DNA from: Marinagarivorans cellulosilyticus
Lineage (GTDB): Bacteria > Pseudomonadota > Gammaproteobacteria > Pseudomonadales > Cellvibrionaceae
Direction: 5' to 3'
Length of the DNA stretch: 64,000 nt
Assembly (NCBI RefSeq): GCF_021655555.1
Contig: NZ_AP023086.1
Span: forward strand, 1,746,001-1,810,000
This document shows positions 42,702 to 52,700 of this stretch, in pieces. Position numbers and translations under genes: made by a program. The notes below the pieces were generated by a model, which had not been told where the DNA came from, did no database searches, and saw only the letters and a program-made list of their open reading frames with translations. Each line of letters opens with the position of its first letter. Within the stretch, counting starts at the first letter, position 1.

Positions 42702-43059
42702 CAGTTGTTTGATCTCTAACCCAGTGAGGCAAAGGCGCTGCCTTTGCAAAAAGCTTGTGATTATAGGGCCTGAGCAGGCTAAATAAAACGGTGCCGATAG
42801 CCCGATGCCAAATTGCTTGGCCCTTAGCGTGAATAAGCCTGAATTTTATGGCGCAGCAGGGTAAATGTTCAAACCGTGATTGCTGGCATGAGCGTTGCTG
42901 GGAGGACAACAGAGGACAACAGAGAATTACAGCGTTGGCGATTTTGATTTTTGCCAAGTAATAACGGTATCGTGCACTAAATAGAGCTTAATGGCGGGAA
43001 ATGAAGACGTGATTCCTGCTAGCGTAACACGCGATATGCACCAAATAAGAGAATTGAGC

Positions 43060-43986
43060 ATGACAACTGCCCCAATGCAGAGCGAGCGGCCCGAGCCCTT
43101 CGAGCTTTTCTGCTCGCAATTTCGAAGCCAGCGGGATGCGATTGTATTGTTGCGCCAGTTGCACCATATGTCTAAGGCGGTTCAGCGCCACCGCGGTATG
43201 ACAATGGCTTTGTTGGCGGGCAATACGATGTTTGAAGGTGACTTTGCCATTTTGCAGCGCCAAGTCGAGCGCAGATTAGCCTCGTTAGAAATTTTTGCTG
43301 CTGCCGGTGGCGACTTACTGAGCGAGCGCGACCAGCAAAACCTGCACAATGCTTGGAATACCATCAGCGCCGATTGGCAAAACGATGATGTAATTGATAA
43401 CTTCGAACTGCATTCGCACTTTATTGAGCAGCTGCACAGCATGATGGTGCAGTTGGCAAAAAAAATTGAGCGCCCAGTATCTGCCGCTATGGTGGAAGAC
43501 CACGGTGCCGAACTCATCGGCAGCGAAGAAAACTACCCCAAAATTTTTAAACAAATCGAATTACTCAATTTTATTGCTAAGCAAACGCCGGAAATGGTCG
43601 AGCAATTAGCGCGCATGCGCGGCTTGGCCACCTATGCTGCGGCTAAAGGTGAGTGCGAATACTATTTGGACCGCAAGCTGCGTTTCGCGCTGCAATGCGT
43701 GCGCACCCAGCACGAAAAACTACGGCTGCAAGCCGAGCGCATGCAAAACATATTAGAGGGCGCTTTACCTTCGGTAAGTTATATTAAAACCTACGAATTG
43801 AAGCTAATGTTTTTGTTAAACACTGTAGATATGGATGTGCTTTCGGGTGCGGAAATAAGCAGTAGTTCGCACCAGCTCTTTAAACTGGCTACCGAGATTA
43901 TTGATGTTTATCTCAAGGTGGCCGAAGACGGTTTTGATGTTATCGCTAAGTGGCACGACGAGGATTTGGAGCTTTGGCTGGCTTAG
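43060..43986 (+). CDS. Soluble nitrate/nitrite-sensing (NIT)-like domain protein
   Basis: 308 residues from ATG 43060, with AAGAG upstream; an in-frame ATG at 42991 would add 23 residues and remains possible. The protein is helical throughout and has no membrane helix or output domain. VQRHRGMTMALLAGN near residue 45 and EQLARMRGLATYAAAKGE later are the twin motifs (RGxxxxxxA/G) of NIT domains, which in sensors bind nitrate or nitrite. Here the domain stands alone. Its 3' end is convergent with gap, sharing a bidirectional terminator. Confidence 0.6.
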   Translation: MTTAPMQSERPEPFELFCSQFRSQRDAIVLLRQLHHMSKAVQRHRGMTMALLAGNTMFEGDFAILQRQVERRLASLEIFAAAGGDLLSERDQQNLHNAWNTISADWQNDDVIDNFELHSHFIEQLHSMMVQLAKKIERPVSAAMVEDHGAELIGSEENYPKIFKQIELLNFIAKQTPEMVEQLARMRGLATYAAAKGECEYYLDRKLRFALQCVRTQHEKLRLQAERMQNILEGALPSVSYIKTYELKLMFLLNTVDMDVLSGAEISSSSHQLFKLATEIIDVYLKVAEDGFDVIAKWHDEDLELWLA

Positions 43987-44020
43987 GGGGTGGGGCGTTA
44001 AGATTTTCGCTGGCTTTAAT

Positions 44021-44052
44021 AAAAAAAGGGAGCCAAGTGGCTCCCTTTTTTT
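44021..44052. terminator. Bidirectional terminator between the NIT-like gene and gap
   Basis: Perfect stem GGGAGCCA / TGGCTCCC with loop AG (44028-44045) flanked by seven A on the left and seven T on the right, so it can stop transcription from both convergent genes. Confidence 0.92.
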
Positions 44053-44068
44053 ATCAGCGAATATTTAA

Positions 44069-45061
44069 TTACTTAGCAATATGAGTAATTAAATCAACGA
44101 CTTTGTTTGAATAACCAATTTCGTTATCGTACCAACTTACTAGTTTTACAAAGTTGTCGTTTAAGGCAATACCTGCGCCGGCATCAAATACAGAGGTGCA
44201 TTTTTCGCCAACGAAGTCGTTCGAAACAACATCGTCTTCGGTGTAGCCTAATACGCCTTTAAGCTCGCCAACAGAGGCCGCTTTCATTACCGCGCAAATA
44301 TCTTCGTAGCTAGCCGATTTTTCAAGGCGGCAAGTTAAGTCAACAACAGAAACATCTGGCGTAGGTACGCGGAACGCCATACCGGTTAATTTGCCGTTAA
44401 GCTCTGGAATAACCTTGCCTACCGCTTTGGCTGCACCAGTTGATGAAGGAATGATGTTTTGGCCTGCACCGCGGCCGCCGCGCCAGTCTTTTACTGATGG
44501 GCCGTCAACGGTTTTTTGGGTTGCGGTTGTGGCGTGTACGGTTGTCATTAAGCCTTCAACAATGCCGAAGTTGTCATTGATAACTTTGGCAAGTGGCGCT
44601 AAACAGTTGGTGGTACAAGAGGCGTTAGATACGATGTCTTGGCCAGCGTAAGACTCGTGGTTAACGCCCATAACAAACATGGGGGTCGCGTCTTTAGACG
44701 GAGCAGACATCACAACTTTCTTGGCGCCAGCTTCGATGTGCTTACGTGCGGTTTCGTCGGTAAGGAAGAAACCGGTTGATTCTACAATGTAGTCTGCATT
44801 GATTTCGTTCCACTTCAGGTTGGCAGGGTCGCGTTCTGCAGTAATGCGAACGGTATTGCCGTTAACAACCAAGCTACCATCAACGACTTCAACATCGCCG
44901 TTAAAGCGGCCATGGGTGGAGTCATACTTAAGCATGTAGGCGAGGTAATCTACGTCAATAAGGTCGTTGATGCCGACCACTTGAACATCTGAACGCTCAC
45001 AGGCTGCGCGAAATACAAATCGGCCAATGCGGCCAAAACCATTAATACCGATGCGAATCAT
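44069..45061 (-). CDS. gap: Glyceraldehyde-3-phosphate dehydrogenase, type I
   Basis: 330 residues with AGGA before the ATG. NAD-binding start IRIGINGFGRIGRFVFRAAC, the catalytic segment IVSNASCTTNCLAPLAKVIN (active Cys near residue 150), the His region GLMTTVHATTATQKTVDGPS, and the C-terminal VSWYDNEIGYSNKVVDLI. It oxidises glyceraldehyde-3-phosphate in glycolysis or the lower Entner-Doudoroff route. It is divergent from zwf, so the two promoters share the 388-base gap. Confidence 0.95.
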   Translation of the reverse strand: MIRIGINGFGRIGRFVFRAACERSDVQVVGINDLIDVDYLAYMLKYDSTHGRFNGDVEVVDGSLVVNGNTVRITAERDPANLKWNEINADYIVESTGFFLTDETARKHIEAGAKKVVMSAPSKDATPMFVMGVNHESYAGQDIVSNASCTTNCLAPLAKVINDNFGIVEGLMTTVHATTATQKTVDGPSVKDWRGGRGAGQNIIPSSTGAAKAVGKVIPELNGKLTGMAFRVPTPDVSVVDLTCRLEKSASYEDICAVMKAASVGELKGVLGYTEDDVVSNDFVGEKCTSVFDAGAGIALNDNFVKLVSWYDNEIGYSNKVVDLITHIAK

Positions 45062-45449
45062 AGTGGGATTCCTAGATTATGAGTAATGAGGGGCGGGCGT
45101 GGGAGTACCGCTCTAAAAGGGGAGCTTGCCCAAAACCTTATAGTCAACGAGAATAATATCCCGCTAAAAGCGCGGCGATTATCCGTAATCACAGTTGAAA
45201 AAGCAACCAAGCAACCTCTACAATACCGCCCGCTAAGCTGGCAGCATAGTCAGCACTTTGGCCCATGAAACCTAGGCTGGCCGAGCTATCACGGTGATTG
45301 ACGTTAGGTAATTCGGGTCATGCAAATGAAGCGTGCTGGTGTTTTTGCACGCATTCTCGCTGAGTTTGCCCCATGATTTGCTCTCAAAACGAGCAAAATT
45401 CTTAAAAATTTTAGGGTGAAAGCACTCTTCCCACGTAAATAAGGCTGGT
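45062..45449. promoter_or_regulatory. Divergent control region of gap and zwf
   Basis: 388 bases without an ORF, between two divergent central-carbon genes. I looked for the HexR palindrome TGTAATTAAATTACA, common at zwf/edd/gap in gammaproteobacteria, and found no good match. An AT-rich run AAATTCTTAAAAATTTT lies near 45395-45411, and AAGG (45441-45444) is the zwf ribosome-binding site. Confidence 0.5.
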
Positions 45450-46913
45450 GTGACTAGTATGAATACTGACATCTTGATTGTAGGTGGCGATGGCGATTTG
45501 GCGCTGCGCAAACTTTATCCCTCGTTGTACTACTTAACGCTTAACGGTTGCATGCCCGAAAACACCAAGATTTTTGGTATGGCGCGCTCTGCCCGTGAGC
45601 ACGATGCCTTTGTCGCGAAAGTCAAAGAGTGGTTGGTGGAAAATACAGGCGCTTTGTATGACGATGTGGTCTGGGAGAAATTTGCGCCTTGCTTGAACTA
45701 CGTGCAAGGCGACTCAACTGACCCTGCAAGCCTTGAGCGCATCAAGAAAGAACACTTTACCGATGGCGCAAGCTTGATAGTGTATTTGGCTGTGCCACCG
45801 AGCATCTTCGGCAAAATTTGTACCGCGTTAGAAGCAGCCAATATGGCAGGTGAAAACACGCGTATTGTCGTTGAAAAGCCGTTGGGTAATAGCAAAGAAA
45901 CATTCTTAGCTATCGACCAAGAGTTCAGCCGCGTATTTAAAGAAAACCAGATTTTCCGTATCGACCATTACTTAGGTAAGGAGTCGGTGCAAAACTTGTT
46001 GGCTTTGCGTTTTGCGAACGATATTTTTGAGCCGATCTGGAACCACCGCCACATTGATCACATTCAAATTACCGTGAGCGAAACCGTAGGTTGTGGCAAC
46101 CGTTGGGACTTTTACGAAGAAACCGGCGCCATTCGCGATATGGTGCAAAACCACTTGCTACAAGTGCTATGCCTTGTATGCATGGAGCCACCAGCCAGCC
46201 TAGATGCCGACTGTGTACGCGCCGAGAAGCTGAAAATACTCAAGTGTTTAAAGCCTATTGATGCGAGCAATGTTAAAGATTCTACCGTTCGCGGTCAGTA
46301 CCGCGCGGGTGTGGTTGGCGTAGAGCAAGTGCCAGGCTACCTTGAAGAGGAGGAAAGCCAAGGTCGCGCTAGTGATGTTGAAACTTATGTTGGCATCAAA
46401 GCTGAAATCGAGAACTTCCGTTGGTCGGGTACGCCGGTTTATTTGCGCACTGGTAAGCGTTTGGATAAGCGCCACGGTGAAATTGTTATTCAGTTCAAGC
46501 AAAATAACACCCGTTTATTCCGCGACCAGCTAACCGATAACTGCGCTAACCAATTGGTGATTCACCTTCAGCCAGACGAAGGCATTCGCATTCGCATGAA
46601 GAATAAAAAAGCTGGTTTGGATGCGCGCGTTCCATTGATCGACCGCACTCTAGACTTGTCCTTCTGTGAAACCGCAAAAGCTAAGCGCCACGATGCATAT
46701 TCGCGCTTATTGTTTGATGTTATTCGCAACGACCAAACGTTGTTTGTGAGTGAGCCTGAAGTAGAGGCCGCGTGGGATTGGATTGACACCATGCGCGCAG
46801 CTTGGGCCAGCGAAGAGCACAAAACAGTGGGCTATGCTGCCGGTAGTGAAGGCCCAGAAGAGTCTGACGAGTTTATGGCCCGCGATGGTCGCCGTTGGCA
46901 CAATGGCCACTAG
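45450..46913 (+). CDS. zwf: Glucose-6-phosphate dehydrogenase
   Basis: 487 residues. The GTG at 45450 is preferred because AAGG ends five bases before it, while the ATG three codons later (45459) would be 14 bases away. The NADP motif appears as ILIVGGDGDLALRKLYPSLY, VVEKPLGNSKETF follows, and the active-site signature is FRIDHYLGKESVQNLLALRF. The C-terminal domain holds VPVYLRTGKRLDKRHGEIVI-type sequence. It makes 6-phosphogluconolactone, the first step into the Entner-Doudoroff route completed by edd and eda downstream. No pgl gene lies between zwf and edd. Confidence 0.95.
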   Translation: MTSMNTDILIVGGDGDLALRKLYPSLYYLTLNGCMPENTKIFGMARSAREHDAFVAKVKEWLVENTGALYDDVVWEKFAPCLNYVQGDSTDPASLERIKKEHFTDGASLIVYLAVPPSIFGKICTALEAANMAGENTRIVVEKPLGNSKETFLAIDQEFSRVFKENQIFRIDHYLGKESVQNLLALRFANDIFEPIWNHRHIDHIQITVSETVGCGNRWDFYEETGAIRDMVQNHLLQVLCLVCMEPPASLDADCVRAEKLKILKCLKPIDASNVKDSTVRGQYRAGVVGVEQVPGYLEEEESQGRASDVETYVGIKAEIENFRWSGTPVYLRTGKRLDKRHGEIVIQFKQNNTRLFRDQLTDNCANQLVIHLQPDEGIRIRMKNKKAGLDARVPLIDRTLDLSFCETAKAKRHDAYSRLLFDVIRNDQTLFVSEPEVEAAWDWIDTMRAAWASEEHKTVGYAAGSEGPEESDEFMARDGRRWHNGH

Positions 46914-46930
46914 GTAATAACCTAGCGTTT

Positions 46931-46972
46931 ATTGCCGCCGATTAAGGGATACCTTAGCGTATCGGCGGCAAT
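46931..46972. other. 12-bp perfect-stem hairpin between zwf and edd
   Basis: ATTGCCGCCGAT (46931-46942) pairs exactly with ATCGGCGGCAAT (46961-46972), with an 18-base loop. No T-run follows, so it is not a classic terminator. It may mark the zwf 3' end or affect processing of a zwf-edd-eda transcript. Confidence 0.55.
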
Positions 46973-47118
46973 AGTGGTTGTGCGTATTCGGTCGTTGTCG
47001 CACAATCAAACACATTTGCAGGTATGTTGGGGATTTGCCCTGGCGTATCTGTGTTAAAGGCCGAGATTGATATGCGGTACAAAGCAGCATTTTGCGAAAG
47101 CATAACGGGAGCAACTCT

Positions 47119-48942
47119 GTGAACAGTGTGATTGAAGCGGTAACGGCTCGAATAATCGAACGTAGTGCCAAAACGCGACAGCCTTATTTGGCTGCCATGA
47201 AACGCACAATGGACGAGCAACCACCGAAAAAACGCTTGTCTTGCGGAAACTTGGCGCACGCCTATGCCGCATGTTCGACTGAAGACAAAAACACTATTCG
47301 TTTAATGCAGAGCGCAAACCTCAGTATTACAACGGCCTACAACGACATGTTGTCGGCGCATCAACCTTACGAAACTTACCCAAACATCATCAAAGAAGCG
47401 GCCCGTGCGATGGGCAGTACCGCGCAAATTGCCGGTGGTGTTCCTGCTATGTGCGACGGGGTAACCCAAGGCTTAGCCGGTATGGAGCTTAGCTTGTTTA
47501 GCCGTGAAGTAGTGGCGATGTCTGCCGCTGTTGGCTTAAGCCATAACATGTTCGACGGCAATATGTTTTTGGGTGTGTGCGATAAAATCGTACCTGGCTT
47601 AGTAGTAGCGGCTGCCACGTTTGGCCACTTACCGGCCGTATTTGTGCCTGCAGGGCCAATGCCTTCAGGTATACCAAACAAAGAAAAAGCCAAAGTTCGC
47701 CAGCAGTTTGCCGCCGGCGATGTGGGTGAAGAGCGCTTGCTAGAAGTTGAAAGTAAGTCTTATCACAGCCCTGGGACCTGTACTTTTTACGGTACGGCCA
47801 ACAGCAATCAGATGTTAGTTGAAATGCTGGGTGTGCAATTGCCTGGGTCTTCTTTTGTGCCGCCAAATGATGGACTGCGCGATGCATTAACGCGTGCAGC
47901 GGTAGAGCGCTTGATTTTGTCCACTGACGCAGCCGGTACATACACACCTGCCTACGAGGTACTGACAGAAAAATCGTTTGTGAATGCAGTTGTGGGCTTG
48001 CTAGCAACCGGCGGCTCGACCAACCACACCATGCACCTTGTGGCTATGGCCCGTGCAGCTGGCGTGATTTTAACGTGGGAAGATATGGACGAGCTTTCTC
48101 GTGCAGTGCCTTTGTTGGCGCGTATTTACCCCAACGGTGAAGCGGATGTGAACCACTTTCACCAAGCTGGTGGCATGGCGTATCTCGTCAAAGAATTACG
48201 TTTAGCCGGCTTGCTCAATGAAGATGTGAAAAACATCATGGGGTCCGGTTTAGATAGCTATGAAATGCAACCTAAGCTCGATGACAAGGGCAATGCGGTA
48301 TGGCAAGACAAAGCCGGTGAGTCTAAAGACCCACTAATTTTACGCACCGCTGCTGATCCCTTTGATGCAGAAGGTGGGCTGCGCTTGTTGGCTGGCAACC
48401 TTGGCCAAGCCGTGATTAAGATTTCTGCGGTAGCACCTGAATTTCGAGTATTAGAAGCGCCGTGTATTGTTTTTGAAGACCAAAACGACCTGATTGAGGC
48501 GTTCAAGCGTGGCGAGTTAAACCGCGACTTTATCGCTGTTGTTCGCTTCCAAGGCCCGCGGGCTAATGGTATGCCAGAGCTGCATAAAATGACGCCGCCA
48601 TTAGGGTTGTTGCAAGACCGGGGCTTTAAGGTGGCACTGGTGACCGATGGCCGCATGTCGGGCGCTTCGGGTAAGGTGCCGTCGGCAATTCACATGTCGC
48701 CAGAAGCTTTAAACGGTGGTTTGTTGGCCAAAGTGCAAACGGGCGATGTTATTTACTTTGATGCCGAACAAGGCATTGTAGAGCTAAAAGTAAGCGAGCA
48801 AGAGCTTGCGACGCGCACAGATGCTACTCAACCTGCGCAAACGCACGATTTGGGGCGCAACTTATTTGGTGGCTTCCGCAGTTTGGCTGATCGTTCACAA
48901 GACGGCGCGAGCGTATTTAACCAGTCTATTGATTTTGAATAA
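47119..48942 (+). CDS. edd: Phosphogluconate dehydratase
   Basis: 607 residues from GTG 47119 (GGGAG seven bases upstream); the frame is open from 47092 but earlier codons lack a start signal. IlvD/Edd-family features: SANLSITTAYNDMLSAHQPY, GVPAMCDGVTQGLAGMELSL, GTCTFYGTANSNQMLVEMLG (Fe-S Cys) and GRMSGASGKVPSAIHMSPEA. It dehydrates 6-phosphogluconate to KDPG. It lies 21 bases upstream of eda, forming an operon, and shares direction with zwf. Confidence 0.95.
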   Translation: MNSVIEAVTARIIERSAKTRQPYLAAMKRTMDEQPPKKRLSCGNLAHAYAACSTEDKNTIRLMQSANLSITTAYNDMLSAHQPYETYPNIIKEAARAMGSTAQIAGGVPAMCDGVTQGLAGMELSLFSREVVAMSAAVGLSHNMFDGNMFLGVCDKIVPGLVVAAATFGHLPAVFVPAGPMPSGIPNKEKAKVRQQFAAGDVGEERLLEVESKSYHSPGTCTFYGTANSNQMLVEMLGVQLPGSSFVPPNDGLRDALTRAAVERLILSTDAAGTYTPAYEVLTEKSFVNAVVGLLATGGSTNHTMHLVAMARAAGVILTWEDMDELSRAVPLLARIYPNGEADVNHFHQAGGMAYLVKELRLAGLLNEDVKNIMGSGLDSYEMQPKLDDKGNAVWQDKAGESKDPLILRTAADPFDAEGGLRLLAGNLGQAVIKISAVAPEFRVLEAPCIVFEDQNDLIEAFKRGELNRDFIAVVRFQGPRANGMPELHKMTPPLGLLQDRGFKVALVTDGRMSGASGKVPSAIHMSPEALNGGLLAKVQTGDVIYFDAEQGIVELKVSEQELATRTDATQPAQTHDLGRNLFGGFRSLADRSQDGASVFNQSIDFE

Positions 48943-48963
48943 ACGTTTTAAAAGGGCAAAATA

Positions 48964-49590
48964 ATGAGTATTACAAAAGAGTTCTTGGCACCGATAGGTG
49001 TAATGCCTGTGATTGTATTGGACGCCGTTGAAGATGCCGTTCCCGTTGCGAAAGCTTTACAAAAAGGCGGCATTACCTCGGTTGAAATTACCTTGCGTAC
49101 CCCTGTTGCCTTGGATTGCATCAAAGCCGTTAAAGATGCGTGCCCAGATATCATCGTAGGCGTAGGGACTATCGTAACGCAGCAGAATATTGAGCAAGTC
49201 GCAGCGATTGGTGTCGACTTTGCTGTATCGCCAGGCATGACCGAAGGCTTGGTGAAAAAGTCGCAAGACTGCGGCGTTAATTTATTGCCTGGCGTTGCCA
49301 CTTGTTCTGAAGTGATTCAGGGCATGGAGCTTGGTTTAAGCTGCTTTAAACTATTCCCTGCAACAGCCGTAGGCGGGTTACCGTTGCTTAAATCGATAAA
49401 CGGCCCATTGCCACAGGCGACCTTCTGCCCAACTGGCGGTTTAACCATCGATGACTTTACCGACTTTTTAGCATTGCCTAACGTGGCTTGTGTGGGCGGT
49501 TCATGGTTGGTGCCCAAAGGCCTTGTTGCCGCTAAAGATTGGCAAGGCATTACCGACATCGCCGCTAAAACCATGGCAAAAATTGGTTAA
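48964..49590 (+). CDS. eda: KDPG aldolase
   Basis: 208 residues with AAAGGG before the ATG. GVMPVIVLDAVEDAVPVAKA, KGGITSVEITLRTPVALDCI (Glu), VGVGTIVTQQNIEQV, FAVSPGMTEGLVKKSQ and LGLSCFKLFPATAVGG with the Schiff-base Lys in CFKLFP. It cleaves KDPG to pyruvate and glyceraldehyde-3-phosphate, which the gap enzyme uses. It is the last gene of the edd-eda operon, followed by a terminator. Confidence 0.95.
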   Translation: MSITKEFLAPIGVMPVIVLDAVEDAVPVAKALQKGGITSVEITLRTPVALDCIKAVKDACPDIIVGVGTIVTQQNIEQVAAIGVDFAVSPGMTEGLVKKSQDCGVNLLPGVATCSEVIQGMELGLSCFKLFPATAVGGLPLLKSINGPLPQATFCPTGGLTIDDFTDFLALPNVACVGGSWLVPKGLVAAKDWQGITDIAAKTMAKIG

Positions 49591-49619
49591 TCAATACGAA
49601 GCTTTAGCGTATTGATTCC

Positions 49620-49649
49620 AAAAGGTCGCCAGTAGGCGGCCTTTTTTTT
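49620..49649 (+). terminator. Rho-independent terminator after eda
   Basis: AGGTCGCC / GGCGGCCT stem (one G-T pair, loop AGTA) followed by eight T (49642-49649). A second hairpin without T-run, ATCAATACG / CGTATTGAT (49590-49616), overlaps the eda stop. Confidence 0.9.
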
Positions 49650-49731
49650 CGGCTGTGTTTTTTGATCTACACTTATTGGGTGATACCTCCTTGCTGGAGA
49701 GGCGGACTTTGAGCCGATACGGAATAAGTGA

Positions 49732-52700
49732 ATGATGCTAGGTCTTGATGTACTCATAGCGGTTGTTATTGGCGCTCTTGTCGGCACCTTGGTAGCCTAT
49801 GTGGCTTCAACTCTCGTGCGCAGGCGCGCTCAAAAGCACAGTAATTTGATTGCGTTGATTGCTAGGGTTCAATCACGCTTTTTAAATAATGGTGATGCTA
49901 AAACGGCCTTTTATCAGTTGCTTGAAGAGATGGTTGCAATGACCGCCAGCGACTATGGCTACATTGCCGAGGTTCGCCATGACGATTACGGTCAGCCCTA
50001 CCTAAGAACAAGAGCGCTATGGGATACTTCCTGGTCGCCAGATACCCGAGAGCTTTACCGCGACCAAGACCTTGGTGGCGGTATGGAATTTCACGATATT
50101 CAAAATATTCTAGCGTCCGTATTAGTCATAGGTGAAACCGTTTTTATTAACGATGTTGAAGCTTATAGCCAAAAGGCATGCGACTACGAAATTCGCCCTA
50201 TGCATACCTTTGTTGGCTTGCCGGTTTATGTTGAGCAACGCTTGGTGGCCGTCGTGGGGTTGGCGAACCGCCCAACGGGTTACGATTTGGCGCAAGAACA
50301 AGAGGTGACACCTTTATTAGCGACTGTTGGCCAGATATTAGACAACTGCATTATTAGCGCGCAAAAGCGCCGAGTTGAATCACAGTTCGAAACGACAAAA
50401 GCGCTAGTTGATGGCAGTAACGATGCCATTGTTTTGTCGAGTAACGGTGTGTTTATCGATTGTAATCCAGCAACGCAAGCGCTGTTCCAGTGCACTAAAG
50501 AGCAGTTTTTGGGTAAAAGCTTGCGCGATTTTTCTCCCGAGAAGCAAGACGATGGCAGTGATTCCCACACTAAAGCGCTGGCTTATAGCCGAATGGTGGA
50601 AGGTGGCGAGCCGCAACGTTTTTTATGGCAATACAAAAAAGCAAGCGGCGAGCTATTTACCGCAGAAGTATCGCTGAGCAGTATTAATGATGATGGCCAC
50701 AAAATTTTTGCTGCGGTGCTAAGGGATGTGACCGAGCAAGAGCGCTACCAACGCCAAATTAAAGAACAAAAAGCACAGCTTGAGTTAGTGTTGGAGGGAA
50801 CCTCTGCAGGTATTTGGGATTGGAACTTAAAAACGCAAGAGATAACCTTTAACGAGCGTTGGGCCAATATTATTGGTTACACCTTGGCAGAGCTGGAGCC
50901 CATAAGCTTAGAAACTTGGAAGCACGCCTGCCACCCTGATGATTTTGCAGCGTCGTCTAGCGCGTTACATGATTGCTTGAGTGGTAAAACAGACAGTTAT
51001 ATTTTTGAAACGCGCATGCGGCATAAAAATGGTTCTTGGATTTGGGTGCTTGATACCGGCAAGGTGGTAGCAAAGGACGAACAAGGAAACCCTGTTCGCA
51101 TGGTGGGCACTCATATTGATATTGACCTAGTTAAGCGCTCGGAAGAGCGTGCGGCAGCGGCAAATTTACAACTCAAAAATTTTTTCAATTTGTCACAAGA
51201 TTATATGTGCGTGGCAAATGTGAGTGGCCATTTTGAAAAGGTTAATCAAAAATTTGTTAATGAGTTGGGTTATTTAGAAAGCGAACTTTTGCAGCAGCCT
51301 TTCTTTAACTTTATTCACCCTGATGATTACGACAATACGATGGATGAGTTGCTGTCGCTGTCTGATGGGCACTCCTCTGTAGGTTTTCGTAATCGATTTC
51401 GCAAGCATGAGGGCGATTACATTACGTTGCAATGGAACCTTACGCCAGATCCAAGCAACGGAAAAATTTATGCAACAGCCTTTGACGTTACCGAGAAAGA
51501 CAAAGCCGAGCAAGAATTACGCATGTTATCGCGAATTGCTAAAGAGGTACGCACCGGTGTCGTCGTTACCGATGATCAAGGAAGAATTACGTGGGCTAAT
51601 GAGGCATTTGAAGGAATTTCCGGCTATTGCTTGGATGAATTTATTGGTAAAAAGCCTAAAGATTTCTTGCACGGGGTTGAAACAGATGAAAAAACAATAC
51701 GGGAAATGCGTGCTGCAATAGCAGAAAAACGCGATTTTCGTGTGGAGGTGGCAAATTACCATAAAGACGGCAGTATCTATTGGGTTGATATCGACTGTAG
51801 CCCGATGTTAGGTAGTGGCGGTGAGTTACAAGGTTTTATGGCGATTGAAACCGATATTACCGAGCAAAAAAATAATGCTCTTGAGCTCGAGCGGCAACAG
51901 ATGCTTTTAGAGCAAATGAGCGAGATCGGTAATATTGGCGCATGGGAGGTTGACTTACTCACAAAAGAAATTTATTGGTCTTCTTTTACGCGTAACATAC
52001 ACCAAGTCGATGAATCCTTTAAGCCGACACTAGATAAAGCTATTAATTTTTATAAAGAGGGGGATAGTAGAAATAAAATTACAAGTGTTGTGAATAAAGC
52101 AATAGAGACTGGTGAGGCCTGGGCGCTTGAGGTTCAATTAATTACTGCGCAAGGGCGCGAACTTTGGGTTTCAACCACAGGAAAAGCCATTTTTTCAAAT
52201 GGACGTTGCGTTAAACTAATGGGTTCGTTTCAAGATATCGACGAGAGAAAGCGCCATCAAATCACGTATCAAAAATCTGTATTACATAGCCAAGCGCTGG
52301 CGAGTTTAACTTTGCGCGACGAGGTATTACATGGCGACTTAGTTGCTGCGGCACCGGCAATATTAGTGAGTGCTTCTGATGCTTTACAGGCTTGTCGTGT
52401 AAGTATTTGGCTATTTGACGATGACTGTGGGCAGCTAGAGTGCGTGTCGTTATACGAGTCGGAACCGAAAAGATTTACATCTGGTGCTGTGTTGGCTAAG
52501 GCCGACTACCCCGAATATTTTAATTACCTGTTTACCCATTCAATATTAAGCGCTGGCGATGCTAATACTCACCCTGGTTCTTATGAATTTAGCGAAGGCT
52601 ATCTTAAACCATTGGGTATTGTCTCTATGCTAGATGGCGTTATATCGGGTGGGGGCAGCTTTGTTGGCGTTGTGTGTGTTGAGCATACGCAGTCACGGCG

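Noticed and set aside
42901..42924. Tandem AGGACAACAG repeat before the NIT-like gene
   Set aside because: Only two short units, no further structure; too little to call a functional repeat.
45062..45449. HexR operator in the gap-zwf region
   Set aside because: No sequence close to TGTAATTAAATTACA was found by reading both strands, so no operator is claimed.
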